Assembly: GCA_035048485.1 (NCBI GenBank)
Contig: CM068585.1
Coordinates: 54,307,910 to 54,371,909 of the forward strand
Direction: 5' to 3'
Source of the DNA: Pteria penguin
Taxonomy: Eukaryota > Mollusca > Bivalvia > Pterioida > Pteriidae
DNA length: 64,000 nucleotides
Made by a program: the position numbers and the translations under genes
Shown here: positions 53,260 to 64,000 of the stretch, piece after piece
Layout of the letters: the number at the start of each line of letters is the position of its first letter
Numbering within the stretch: position 1 is the stretch's first letter
The notes under the pieces: generated by a model
What the model saw: only the letters and a program-made list of their open reading frames with translations
Database searches by the model: none
What the model was told of the DNA's origin: nothing

Positions 53260-56200
53260 AGTAAATGACACCAGGTGTTGCTGACTTGCCTCTGAACAGT
53301 TTTAACAAAGTCAAATTAACTCCTTCCCTAAAGAGACCATTATCAAACGGTAATTCCGCATTTGTCAATTCAATAAGACGAACCCCGATGATCAGGGTGT
53401 CTTGTTACTTCCCTGGTGAGCCGGCGATGTCGCTCCCGAGTACAAGGGGCCCGGAACAAGGAAATAACGAAATAAATACCCGCATACCTGCATGTAATCT
53501 TGGCACGTCCGTTTCATGTGAAATCTCTCTTTTTATTTGTTCAGTTAACGAACTTTTGAACTTTCTTTTTTCGTATTTTTTCCATAACAAGGTATTTGGC
53601 AGATCTGATGCAAGGTTTTTCACTCTACTTTTGTCTGAAATAATTTTTTTTTTAATTTTCGGCATTGAATTGCCTGTGACTAGACAGTTCACGGTTCGAT
53701 TGCTTCTTTGCAAAAACAATTGATCCGCCCGTGCATAAGAGTGACAAGAATGAAAAGATATGGCACGGATATCCTATCGAAGTCACACGCACCTGGATCA
53801 CGAAAAATTCAATTCTTAATTTAAATCTGCAGTGCATTTTGTTGTCTCAGTTATTACTGTTGATACATGGAAGCAAGTCGAAAGTAAAGATTTTAATGAA
53901 AGAACTGAATTTATGATTGAAGTCAACGAAGTGTTAATACACACAATCTTCTTCAACGGTCACGTGCGTTCTTTTAATTGCCAACAAATTTAGGAAGGAA
54001 TAATTGAATGATTAATTAATTATTTGACTAACTAATATTTGGTGAGATCTATAGTATAAAGTAATAGAATTCAGATTATAATCAGTATGTCTTAATTGAT
54101 GTTATAGGAGCCTCGGTGATCGACAAATAATCGAATTGGCTATTTAAAGCGCTATGCTGAGGAATATTAAATGGGATAGATCCAGAGAATTAAAAAAAAA
54201 GGGGGGGGGGCGGGGAGGCTCATCACTTTGTTTGGGAAAAAAGCTCTGCATAGGAGAGTTATAAACATTCAAAAATATCAATGTTAAACCTTTTTTTTTG
54301 AAAATATTCCATCGAAAAATGGGATGAGTTTCAACCTCAGCAACACGCCTTCTCGATTAGCCAATGTTGTAACCTCTTATCCGAGTTTAAGTCCAGTTTG
54401 GGTAAGTAGGAAACAACGGTTTTCGCCATCTAGATTTGTACCTACGATCTTAACTCTATCTCTGATTACGTTCACAAATCGTAAACAATTCGGGTTATAC
54501 GATCTTAAATTCAACAATTAATTATATTTTGAATTTGATTTAATTGAAAACGATCACTTAATTGAACAGATTGGATCACACACGAAGCATTCCGAGAGTT
54601 ACATAACGGACTATTGCAAAGTATTAGATGTCACATCGCAGATTATAACAAAACACGACATTCATCTACACCGAATTAATGTTAATTGTCCGTTTTTTCT
54701 CTATTGAATTTTACTTAACACAGTTAATGGGTGTTTAAAATGAATGAAATCAATGGACCAATTATATAAAGCGACGGACAATTTATTCTTCGCCAGTGCA
54801 ATACTAGACACCTTGAGTATGCAGCAAAGTGTAAATAAATACATGGGAGGGGATTTCTGACATGGCAGTATTCACTTGACATCGAAAGTGTCGATTTTGT
54901 GTCCGTTACCTTCCCACTTATTGATCGTGAAACACCATACGTATCAGGTACGCTTTATTTGCATGGAAGATCAACGGAGCCAAATCCGCAGGAATAAGAA
55001 AGAAATTTATTGAGATTTGCGAATGTTTTACTATTGAATTTAAACACGGCTCACAGGTTGATTAACCATTGTGCATACGGAATAAAAAGTATCGGGTTAT
55101 GTTTCCTTAGAATCCACAATATCGTGTTTCGGTTGATATTCAGGGAATCTCTGAAGTTTAGAATTGGCACCATGCAGTTATCCGGGAGGGGTGAGCATCT
55201 CCTGAATTGCTGGATGCAACCGCCTTGTTTTTCGCGTGTTCTACATGAATTGTCCGTCTTAAATTCTAACGATTTCATTGGCTGTTTAACGTCATGTGAT
55301 GTAGAAAAAATTTAAAATTTTACACTTCATCGTAAATTGAAGTATTCAGAACAGTATGTTACAGTTTCCTTTTACACACTCCCTCTCCTCCGAGTATATT
55401 CTGTTCTCATTTCCATTGCATTGCAATATGTCCATTGACTGTGACAAATTGATCAAAGTTTGCAGTCTTTTTCCTTTAATGAAAATAAGAAATTTTATTT
55501 CTTTTAAATTCAAAAATTACTGTTGCTTCTGCTGCTGCTGATGATGATAATGACGATGGTGATATCATTAATAGTGAATAAATATTAATAAAATGAATAT
55601 TTGAAAACGTATTTTAATATGTTTCTAATAATATTCGTTTTACTTTCTCTAGGAGAGCATATCTTGGTACCCATTGAAGTTAGAATGTCTTTTTTTTTTA
55701 CTTTCCACCCGAGATTCGCCAAAACCTATACATATATTTTGTCATTGTTACAAGAGATTCATAAATACACCGGGAGATATCTCGATATTGAAATTAGACA
55801 TTATCTAATTCTCGTTTTTCAAGATAAGAGAAATGGAATTTCACAAACTGTTATTTTAGCCCACAACTCATGAAAGCTTCTTTTCGCGCCTTGTCAAACC
55901 GAGCTGTCCCCGCCTTAGGCCGTCCAATTACCCGAACAAAGGGGGACAAATTGACAGTTTCGTTATAGGATCCGGATTTTGTCGAGTCACCGCGATGACC
56001 GGAGTTTACTTCAACAAGCAAGTTTGCTTTTTACATAGATATCCTTAATTCTTCTGTAACCCGACACTTGATTAATTGAGTGGTATGTCTATTCCCGATG
56101 ATATTAAAAAGGTGTAGGGAAGAACTACCTTTGTCATTTAAGGAGCTGTGAAAATTAAATACATTTAGTTCCGGATGCTTTATATACTGGGGGCTGTCCA

Positions 56201-56970
56201 CAAAGGATTCAAAAGACGAGCGAGAGGTCACTTATTTATCTCGTAAGGGAATATATACACAAAGATACTATTAGGTTTGCTCTGGATAATAACAATAAGA
56301 GATATTAAGTTATCAGGGAATGTTGATAGGATATCGATAGAAAATACTGAGTACAGAGACTAAAACATGTAAAATTCTTAGTAATAGAATAACTGTGCCT
56401 TTTAAGGGTGGCGGCGGAGGAAGGGGCGTTGATGATTATCCGTTTTTTACGAGTCGAATAACATAGCTCTCGGATTAAAGTTAGCAGTGATGTAGACATA
56501 TCTCTGCTCGCTGTATGTGTGAATTTTCAGTACAGTCAACATTTTGCACAGAATGTTAAAAGCAAAGTTTAGAGATATATGAACGCAGATGGGAATTAGC
56601 CGTACTTGTGACTCTCTGTATTCGATACATTTGTTGAAGATATTTTTATTATCATAGTCATGGTTTAGTAGACGAAGGACAACGCAAACTCTTCCAAAAT
56701 TTTTGAGAAATGAATGACAGATATGATGAGTAGAATTTTCTGAAAATTGATTGTGCACGTGGTACCGCGGTGATCAAACATATTTGTGACGTTCTGTATG
56801 TCAGAGACCTATATACATATATGTCTCTCTGTGTGTGTATGTTTATTTTATTCATTTATAATTTGTTTATGCTCCCACCCCACCTTCCGCACAATAGTTA
56901 CATAAAAGTAAGAATTTCTACCATAAAATCCAAACAAATGGCAAAATAGTTCGATTAATTGTAATGTTGT

Positions 56971-57009
<39 letters not shown>

Positions 57010-58400
57010 TTTTGCGTGGTGTGGTTTGTGTGTGGAGTTTTTCAGTTTTCATGTGTTTCAAATTTTTTGTTTGCATTAAGTTTAAAGGTATTTTAATTTG
57101 TTTATGCTTTCATTCTCCATGGCATCTTTTCTCGTGTCTTCTTTCCTTACTTTCATTGTAACAAACTGTGTCCCCTGCCATAGTTTAATTAGATTCATCT
57201 TCGTCACTATTGCATTCTTACTAGTTTTACTTTTTGCATTCCATGGTCAGATATTGCCTCATAATCGAGTCATATATATTTCTTATATCCTCTTTTCTCG
57301 CTTGTCCCTCTATATTCGATTTGATACAGATGTCCTACCTCTCCATAGGTGTCCCCTCGACCACTCTGGTGGTATATTTAAGCGAGTGCCACGGAGACAC
57401 TGCATTGCTTACTTTGGTAACATGCATTAAAATATGGTTCTGCAGTCATTAAGTAATTTCAAATTCAAGCTTTGCAGGGGGTATATGATCTTTTCTACAA
57501 TATCACAACATAACAAAAGATAATAATTATACTTTTACCATCAAATACAGCGGTGGGGGGAAAATCATTACCCGGTACTCGTTTACGATGAACAGTATTG
57601 TTCTACGTTTCGCTTAATGTTGCAATCAATGATAAAACAAACTAGTCCGTTTTCGGAGTACTATGGTAAGAGGCGACACTGTTTGATGGAAGATGACCCC
57701 AAAACCTACTCCTCTTACGGCCAAAATTAAGAGCCGAAGCACCGAGGATTACCATGTAAATAAATCAAAGCCTCTTCTGACAGGTAATTATGTAATGTGA
57801 AGAGCAAACACACATATCACAAACTTGATAGCTTTTTGATATATCAATCTAGATAATCAAGGACCACATAATGTGTTTTCAATAGCCGGTGATATCCCTC
57901 CCAAGGAAGATAAATAGTAAGGGATTTTGGATTGGCTTCGTTCGCCTCTATCTCATAGGGTTGTGCCTGGCACGTTGTGTGACCAATACCCGCGTGGATG
58001 TCACCGACGAGATCTAGTCTCCATGCACGTATTGTAGATTCGGTGTCTTCTAACATTGTTTGCGTCTGTGATGAGTTTACTTATTTTATTTCCACAGATC
58101 AGTGATAACGCTTCTTATGTAATCTCGACACTAGTATCCAGGCAGCCTTTGATACTATTGTTGTCAATTTCACGCTCGGAATGGTGTTACGAATTCCGTA
58201 AATGCCCGATTATATCAGCGATCGGGAAGAACATTTTAAAGCAGAAGATATTTTAAATTTTAAAATGTTTTAAAAGTGATTTTTAGCATTCGTGCTGATA
58301 ACAAAATATCCGATTACTGCCTCGTCGAAATTAAGAATTTAGAATAAAGTTCAGAATGACTGAGTATTGCAGCATCGTCGGTGCCATTTGATCGTATCAG
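53260..58400. other. No gene supported
   Basis: The 152-codon frame at 53265-53723 has no family, no splice context and an equally open antisense frame. A strong donor (GG/GTAAGT) near 54399 lacks a matching acceptor and frame. 55171-55225 resembles part of the 218-bp module. A (TTTA)n tract is at 56965-57012. A near-palindrome related to 416-451 is at 56803-56830. Confidence 0.45.
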
Positions 58401-58429
58401 ATTTTCCCGGAGATCAATGCAACACTCCC

Positions 58430-58437
58430 CCCCCCCT

Positions 58438-58530
<93 letters not shown>
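58430..58530 (+). repeat. (C)n, (CT)n and (AT)n microsatellite
   Basis: C-runs, then about 24 CT units, then about 18 AT units. Confidence 0.95.
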
Positions 58531-58531
<1 letters not shown>

Positions 58532-58673
58532 CAAGACAAAAATGAAAAAAAAATCTTCTTTATAACATGTCATTCCCTTCACTGTACTTGACAGATCAAC
58601 CCTTGTTTATTAAAAAGAATCTTTCGTGTGTGCGGGGAGAGGGATGCGTAGCAAAACTCCGGAAAGTGGTATG

Positions 58674-58675
<2 letters not shown>

Positions 58676-58706
<31 letters not shown>

Positions 58707-58710
58707 CGGG
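58676..58710 (+). repeat. (GT)n and poly-G tract
   Basis: GTGTGTGTGTGTG followed by a run of about 18 G with one C. Confidence 0.9.
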
Positions 58711-59169
58711 GTGGAGGTAAAACCTCTGGTATGGGAAGGCCTGCTACACGACGCCAGCTTAATTTTTATTGATTGTTTTCAGTCGTAATTTTACAACTGC
58801 GTACCCAATGAGGATGTGAAGAGCTGCTAAGTTAAAATATAGACCGAATAAACAAACGAGCATTAATTAAAGCTCAATTTCATACGAAGTAATGAAATGC
58901 CTTTCTTAAGAATGAGCTCATCTATCTGAAATGTATGAACATCTGTGAAAGCTAAAACATTAGTGAATAAATATCATTGTGCACAAAACCTACGAAATGT
59001 ACTTTATAGTATACAATTTCAAAGTAAGCCAATATTGTGTCATGATTTCCTTTCATAGACAAAGTGCCCGTGTAAATTTCCCACCTCTCCTATTACATAC
59101 ACACTACAGTGTGTAAATACATATCTCATATGTATATATACATATCATTTTCTTGTTGTCCTCGTGTGA

Positions 59170-59310
59170 AGGGCCGGATTTATCAGGTGATATCGCACAG
59201 AATTCGAGGACCCGGGTTCGATTCCGGTTGTCGTCCCAGTTTTGCTAAGTTGATTTACCATCTTCTATCTCACTATTTGTACATGGAAGCCCCGTGTCAC
59301 GGTATACGTG
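59170..59310 (+). mobile_element. tRNA-derived SINE head leading into the 45-bp array
   Basis: Exact B box GGTTCGATTCC at 59215-59225 and a weaker A-box region (TATCAGGTGATATCG). It is followed by GGAAGCCCCGTGTCACGGTA, the SINE middle segment, which then becomes the tandem unit. Confidence 0.65.
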
Positions 59311-59965
59311 TGCATGTGATAGTATAAACCGAGGCTTCGTGTCACGGTATAGACCGACACGTGATAGTATAAACCAAGGCCCCGTCTCACAGTATAGAGG
59401 AGCACGTGAAAATATGAACCGAGGCCCCGTGCCACGATATAGACGAGCACGTGACAGTATAAACCGAGGCTTCGTGTCACGGTATAGACCGGCACGTGAT
59501 AGTATAAACCAAGGCTCCGTCTCACAGTATAGAGGAGCACGTGAAAATATAAACCGAGGCCCCGTGCCACGATATAGAGAAGCACGTGACAGTATAAACC
59601 GAGGCTCCTAACACGGTATAGACCGGCACGTGATAGTATAAACCAAGGCTCCGTCTCACAGTATAGAGGAGCACGTGAAAATATAAACCGAGGCCCCGTG
59701 CCACGATATAGAGAAGCACGTGACAGTATAAACCGAGGCTCCTAACACGGTATAGACGAGCACGTGACAGTGTAAACCGAGGCTCCGTATCACGGTATAG
59801 ACGAGCACGTGACAGTATAAACCGAGGCTCCGTATCACGGTATAGACAAGCACGTGGCAGTATAAACCGAAGCTCCGTATCACGGTATAGACGAGCACGT
59901 GACAGTATAAACCGAGGCCCCGTATCACGGTATAGACGAGCACATAACAGTAAATACCGAGATCC
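59310..59965 (+). repeat. 45-bp minisatellite, about 14 copies
   Basis: Unit CGAGGCTCCGTATCACGGTA plus TAGACGAGCACGTGACAGTATAAAC. The unit matches the SINE segment 'ACCGAGGCCCCGTGTC...CACG' at 29826-29870 and 60115-60160. Because 45 is divisible by three, both strands stay open (minus frame reads repeated LYRDT / VYTVTRSLGLYYHV); these frames are not evidence of a protein. Confidence 0.92.
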
Positions 59966-60007
59966 CTCGTCATTGTTTACATTGATACGTAGAAGATCCT
60001 TCAATGC

Positions 60008-60330
60008 TCCGAAGCCGGTGTAGCCCAGAGTATGAGGTGCCCGACTCGTGAAAGGGAAGCCCGGGTTCTACTCCTGCCACGGGCACACCTGTGTGCTCTC
60101 TTCCGGATGAGATAGTAAAAACCGAGGTTCCTTGTCACGGTAGGTGTGGCACGTAAAAAATCCCTAACTGTTTCGGGGGATCCGTGTGGCAAGTAAAAAT
60201 CCCTCACTGCTTCGAGTGGGTCCATTGCAAAGGTACAAATTTCTATGCCATGCATCAGGTAGATGCCGTCACCATATACATGTACATGAAATAATCGTGG
60301 AGTGACGTAAAACAATAATCAATCAATCAG
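60008..60330 (+). mobile_element. tRNA-derived SINE
   Basis: GAAGCCGGTGTAGCCCAGAG head, B-box region GGTTCTACTCC (60064-60074, one mismatch), then GGATGAGATAGTAAAAACCG, a duplicated ATCCCTCACTGCTTCG segment, GATGCCGTCACCATATACAT, and tail AATAATCAATCAATCAG. It follows directly on the 45-bp array. Confidence 0.8.
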
Positions 60331-60445
60331 TGTTCCGGGTGGATCCGTAGTGAAGGACAATATAATGAAGCAATGTACCAGCCAGGTGCCGCCACCGTAT
60401 AAGTGCTATAATCTGGGAGTGGTGTAAAACAATAACACACCAAAC
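60331..60445 (+). mobile_element. SINE 3' fragment
   Basis: TTCCGGGTGGATCCGT and AGGTGCCGCCACCGTATAAG match the 3' half of the preceding SINE; ends AAAACAATAACACACC. The head is missing. Confidence 0.55.
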
Positions 60446-60669
60446 TATCACCGTGTAAAGCATGTAACGACCCTTAAATCTCCCACTCCATACAGAACAT
60501 ATTATGTCGATTACTTTTTAGACTTTATGCTGCACCTACATTTATTAATAAATCCACGAACATAACACGATTTCCAAACATAGAATGATTGACTACGTTT
60601 TGCAGGTGACATCTCAAGTGTAATGATAGTCATAACAAGACCTTGTAAACACACATTCACCATTATGGT

Positions 60670-60830
60670 CATGCGCGGATCCAGAAAGGTGAACAAAGGG
60701 TCTGGATCCACCGCCACCCATTACTTTTCCTGTTATTTTTCGATGTAAAAAAGTGATTTTACACACAAAATCTTCGATGGACCCCCCTCTCTGGAAATTC
60801 TTTACAAAGTTTCTGGATTCGCCCCTGATG
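60670..60830. mobile_element. GGATCCAG-ended element
   Basis: Left end CATGCGCGGATCCAG, the same as the mirrored right end of the element at 46850-47051. Right end CTGGATTCGCCCCTG is decayed. Confidence 0.6.
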
Positions 60831-60849
60831 TTGATCGTTACTGAAATAA

Positions 60850-62520
60850 GATAGAGAGGCAACTCTAGGGAATCCTATCAGAGGTTGATTGACTTTTGAA
60901 TAGTACTAATCGCTATAGAAAGAGTAAGCAAACGTTGTGGGTTTGTATTATCATTATCTTAATTTCTAAACAAATAAAGATAAAAAAAGAGGGGGAGGTT
61001 AATACATTATATTCAAAGTGATTGAACTTTTTAACCCTCCAGAAAAAAAAAGACAAGAAAAAGAAATCGAATTAAATATTTAAAAAGAACCTTAAGTACA
61101 TTGAATATTTAGATAAATAATGCTCTTTGCTATTCTTCAGTTTTCGTACATCAAGTCTTATGTGCTTACAGTACGTACTCATGTCATCAATTTAAGCTCA
61201 TTTTGATCTCTTGTTTATCAAATCGAATTCTGTCTTATGTTGGTTTTTTATTTCTTTTTTATCTTGTCTGTCTTTTTTTCTTTTTCTTTTTTTTTTTTTG
61301 AATTTAGAAAATATGTGAAATGACTATACTGCTATATTCTCTAAAACTTAAGGGTCTCTGTGTCAGCTTTGGTTTAAGAGGCGTTGTAAAGTAATTTTGT
61401 ACTTTCTCATCTGTCAAAACTTACTGATTTATAAGATGGCTGCCTGTAGACTAGTTCCTGTCGAAGATGATCTTGTATAGTGGTTTTAGGTATTTAGGTA
61501 TTAGGTATTCATCTCACTAATAAACACTATTGGTTACATTATACGAAAACTTGTCATCCTTTTGCGTTTTACAACAGAACTTCATTGACGGGTAAGTCTT
61601 AAATTCTTTGTGTGTCAGTGATATTGACTCACAGCGGACGTTGCCGAAAAACAGGAGATTCCCACTCTTTGAATTCTGAGAGGTCGTCCTAAACTTTTCA
61701 GTTTTTATTTCTTTCTGACATATCTTGTCTTTTACTTGCCAACATTTTCTATTTCTATATTCATAACAATTATAGTAGTTAGTGTTAGTGACATATGTGA
61801 TGTACCCTGTAGGAACAACAACAGCAACAACAACAACAACAGCAACAGCAGCAGCAACAATAAAACTAACAAACAAAAAAAATAAATAGATAAAAACAAA
61901 ACACCCCCCAAAAAATCCCTGAAAAAAACACCTCTCCCCCTTACAACCGTGACTGTTTTATTGAAAGTCAACGCGAGGAGAACCCCCTATGGAAACGTTA
62001 ATTTTGCAAGAAAAGGTAATTTTTGAAGAATTTGAAAAAAAAACTAAAACAAAACAAAACACTCCCCCCCCCCCCAAAAAAAAGAACGCCAACCTCCAAA
62101 CAACAACAAAAAATAAAAAAAGAAAACAAAAGAAAAGAACCCCCCCCCCCCCAACCCTCACCCCTACAAGAAAAAAACCCGTCATGTACGTGACCAGTCA
62201 ACAGAGTGACCGTCAAGAACGGTTTGGTGGTGCATGTACATTTCACCTCTATGAACTTTGGTTTGTAGAGTAGATGACTGAATATCTAACATATTCATAC
62301 CAAAACTATATCTTTTTGTTCTCTTTGAAGTCCTCGCTTAGCAATTATTCAAAAGCTTATCTCAACAGGTATATAAAGCACACTTTTTAATGGCAAGACA
62401 TTTCGCTTTGAATCTTATCAAACATTATGTTTTCTATGTTACCATCGTCCTCTCAATTTAATTTATGCGATTCATTTATATTGTTTGATACATCGGGCGG
62501 CGTATATTGTTTGATGTTTA
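60850..62520. other. No gene seen; low-complexity tracts
   Basis: Contains AACAACAGCAACAACAAC-type repeats at 61810-61865 and A/C-rich runs at 61870-62170. Open frames on either strand are explained by these tracts. Confidence 0.55.
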
Positions 62521-62522
62521 TC

Positions 62523-62694
62523 TTCGTAAGGCGTGACTGTGACAAGTAATATTCTTTCCGCACACAATATAAGCGATACTGCGTTAAATGGGGTGGAAGG
62601 TGCTCATTACTCGGTGATACATTCGAGCGATGTTCAGTTCGACCCATCTCTTTGTCGAGGCAATGCGAGTGAATTAATACAATGGTGTAACAAG
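62523..62694 (+). CDS. Candidate internal exon, cysteine-containing extracellular-type peptide
   Basis: An open frame begins by 62533 and runs to a donor, AACAAG/GTAAAT, at 62694. The upstream AG at 62521-62522 has only a modest pyrimidine tract. The end reads SSDVQFDPSLCRGNASELIQ, then WCNK. Two cysteines and two N-glycosylation sequons (NIS, NAS) would suit an extracellular domain. No family is recognised. It lies on the same strand as, and 19 kb beyond, the signal-peptide exon at 43599; any link is speculation. Confidence 0.22.
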
Positions 62695-62699
62695 GTAAA

Positions 62700-63620
62700 T
62701 TTTGAGAGCAATTAAGCGTAAATCATATGGACTGACAATTATAGCCGAAATTTGATTCCTTTAAAACTTGGTGGTCTAAACAGAGTGTCACCCGAAAGAA
62801 ATTGCTTCAATCAAAACGTATATATTTTTTGCAACCGAGAAAATATCTTATTTATGGGGCATGGCAGTACTAAGCGCCTTTCAATTTTACCATTCCCTCT
62901 TTCCCTTAACCATGAATATAAAAACACCAAGTTAATTGATGAAGTGTTAGACAAGATCTTAACGTGTCTTAGATAAGTGTATGTAAATTGTCTAAAGCTC
63001 TCCAGTTATATTAAGGTGGAAGGACCATTTGAACATTTTAAAGTGCAGTTTTGCTTGCGAGCACGATATTAGATTTCAAAAGTTTGTTGAAACTCTCTTG
63101 TGCTGTCTGCTATAATAAATATTTAATATATTAAAACTAGGAAGAATTAATATTATTATTGAATACGATAATTAAAAAAAAGGATAAGGGGAATAGGTTG
63201 AAAATAAATATATTTGTAAATAGTATTTCAGAGCTTTCCTACCTTAAATGATACTTATTTTGAAATTTCAACCCCCTCACCCAAACCCTTCCCCCAAACC
63301 ACTAACTACTACTACTTCTACTACTACTGCTGTACTTCTATCGATATCAGATATTTGATTTCATTCACAATATCCGATGCTATCCATGAAATGTTTTTTG
63401 AAATTCTCTGATGTTCAAAATGTAAGAAACTACATGCATTATTTTTTCAAATTTGAACAGCTTTGAAAGAACAAAAGACAACTTTAAGGTCTTAGTCATA
63501 GAGAGTGCATATAGTCGTGTGGTACATGTACATTTAATTTTATTAGAAATGCTTTAAGTGCATAAAAATGATTCAAACCTCTTCTAGGAGCATCTCCGCA
63601 TAGAGGTGTTGCCGTGTTCA
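62700..63620. other. No gene supported
   Basis: An open frame at 62752-62976 directly follows the candidate exon but has no splice acceptor. (CTA)n-like tract near 63300. Confidence 0.4.
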
Positions 63621-63624
<4 letters not shown>

Positions 63625-63656
<32 letters not shown>

Positions 63657-64000
63657 ATTGTGATCAATCACCGTCCGTCGTCCGTCCGTCGTCTGTCGTC
63701 CGTCGTTAACTTTTCACATTTTCGACTTCTTCTCCAGAACCACTGAACAGAATTTGATGAAACTTGATAAGCATGTAGTACTCATGGTCCCCTACAAGTG
63801 TTGTTGTTTTTCGTCCGGATTCATCAACAGGTGGCGCCACCACAGGCAAAAGTAGGTCAAAGAGGGTACCCTCCTTTGACAAACTTCTTCTTCAGACTGG
63901 AGGGATGTGTGAAGAAGTGTTGTTATTTTTGGTTCCGTTCCGAAAACAAATTTTTGACGTTTTTTTGTACTTGGTAGTTTTAATGCAGAAAAGAGGTATT
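63625..64000 (+). mobile_element. CACCTGAG-family dispersed repeat, cut by the window end
   Basis: TTTTAGCTCACCTGAGCCGA AGGCTCAAGTGAGCT, then GTCCGTCGTCCGTCCGTC, then TTTTCGACTTCTTCTCCAGA, as at 26194. Continues beyond the window. Confidence 0.7.

Noticed and set aside
53265..53723. 152-codon open frame, the longest plus-strand frame
   Set aside because: No recognisable domain, an antisense frame of similar length (53719-53405), no splice or promoter context, and partial overlap with repeat sequence.
54324..54400. Segment ending in a strong GTAAGT donor
   Set aside because: Two or three weak acceptors are possible and none gives a distinctive peptide.
57844..58056. Minus-strand frame with protein-like composition (DLVGDIHAGIGHTTC)
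   Set aside because: No splice acceptor in frame, no family recognised, and no neighbouring exon; left out for lack of support.
59265..60004. Long open frames on both strands with 15-residue repeats
   Set aside because: Produced by the 45-bp minisatellite, whose period is a multiple of three; no signal, start or splice support.
61517..61971. Minus-strand frames rich in Val, Leu and Ala
   Set aside because: Caused by CAACAACAG trinucleotide repeats read in reverse.

Overview
The window is animal nuclear DNA, most probably from a bivalve mollusc. It is AT-rich, intron-rich and full of short inverted-repeat transposons, tRNA-derived SINEs with AATCAATCAATC-type tails, and long dispersed repeats that start with a GCTCACCTGAGC-like hairpin and end in GGGCCTCTTGT. 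I associate that combination with bivalve genomes from memory; no search was run. Nothing looks bacterial or viral, and I see no CRISPR array.

Two genes can be rebuilt completely from their splice sites. (1) A lysosomal Pro-X carboxypeptidase (PRCP, peptidase family S28) lies on the + strand, nine exons, 10738-23797. The joined reading frame is 490 codons plus stop, and the catalytic Ser, Asp and His are all present. (2) Ubiquitin-fold modifier 1 (UFM1) lies on the - strand, five exons, 43290 down to 35765. It encodes exactly 85 residues, and its ATG start codon is split by the first intron. The two genes converge on a 12-kb gap. Divergent from UFM1, about 310 bp away on the + strand, is a convincing signal-peptide first exon (43599-43776 or 43780) of an unidentified secreted protein. 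The gap between them holds an overlapping CRE/E-box (TGACGTCACGTG), so a shared promoter is likely. Four more candidate orphan exons are listed at low confidence (2578-2674, 45679-45777, 50460-50581, 62523-62694).

Layout: 1-8540 is intergenic, with a tRNA-Tyr-like SINE split by an 870-bp insertion, a small hAT-like element and a GGTTTCGCCCC-ended element. 8548-10112 is a cluster of four foldback elements directly upstream of PRCP. 10738-23797 is PRCP, whose introns carry nested inverted repeats (intron 1), a hAT-type element with a perfect 8-bp target duplication (intron 4), a 33-bp array (intron 5), fifteen copies of a 108-bp repeat (intron 6) and a CACCTGAG-type repeat (intron 8). 23.9-33.5 kb is a repeat-rich gap. 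34-43.3 kb is UFM1. 43.6-64 kb contains the divergent exon and mostly repeats, including a 3.3-kb element bounded by TA duplications and built around TTCAACGTTGAA palindromes, and a 45-bp minisatellite that appears to have grown out of a SINE.

The two identified genes are ordinary housekeeping genes. The unusual content is the repeat biology: satellites apparently seeded by SINE fragments, transposons inserted into satellites and into other transposons, and a recurrent 36-bp perfect palindrome. I did not find a new multi-gene system.
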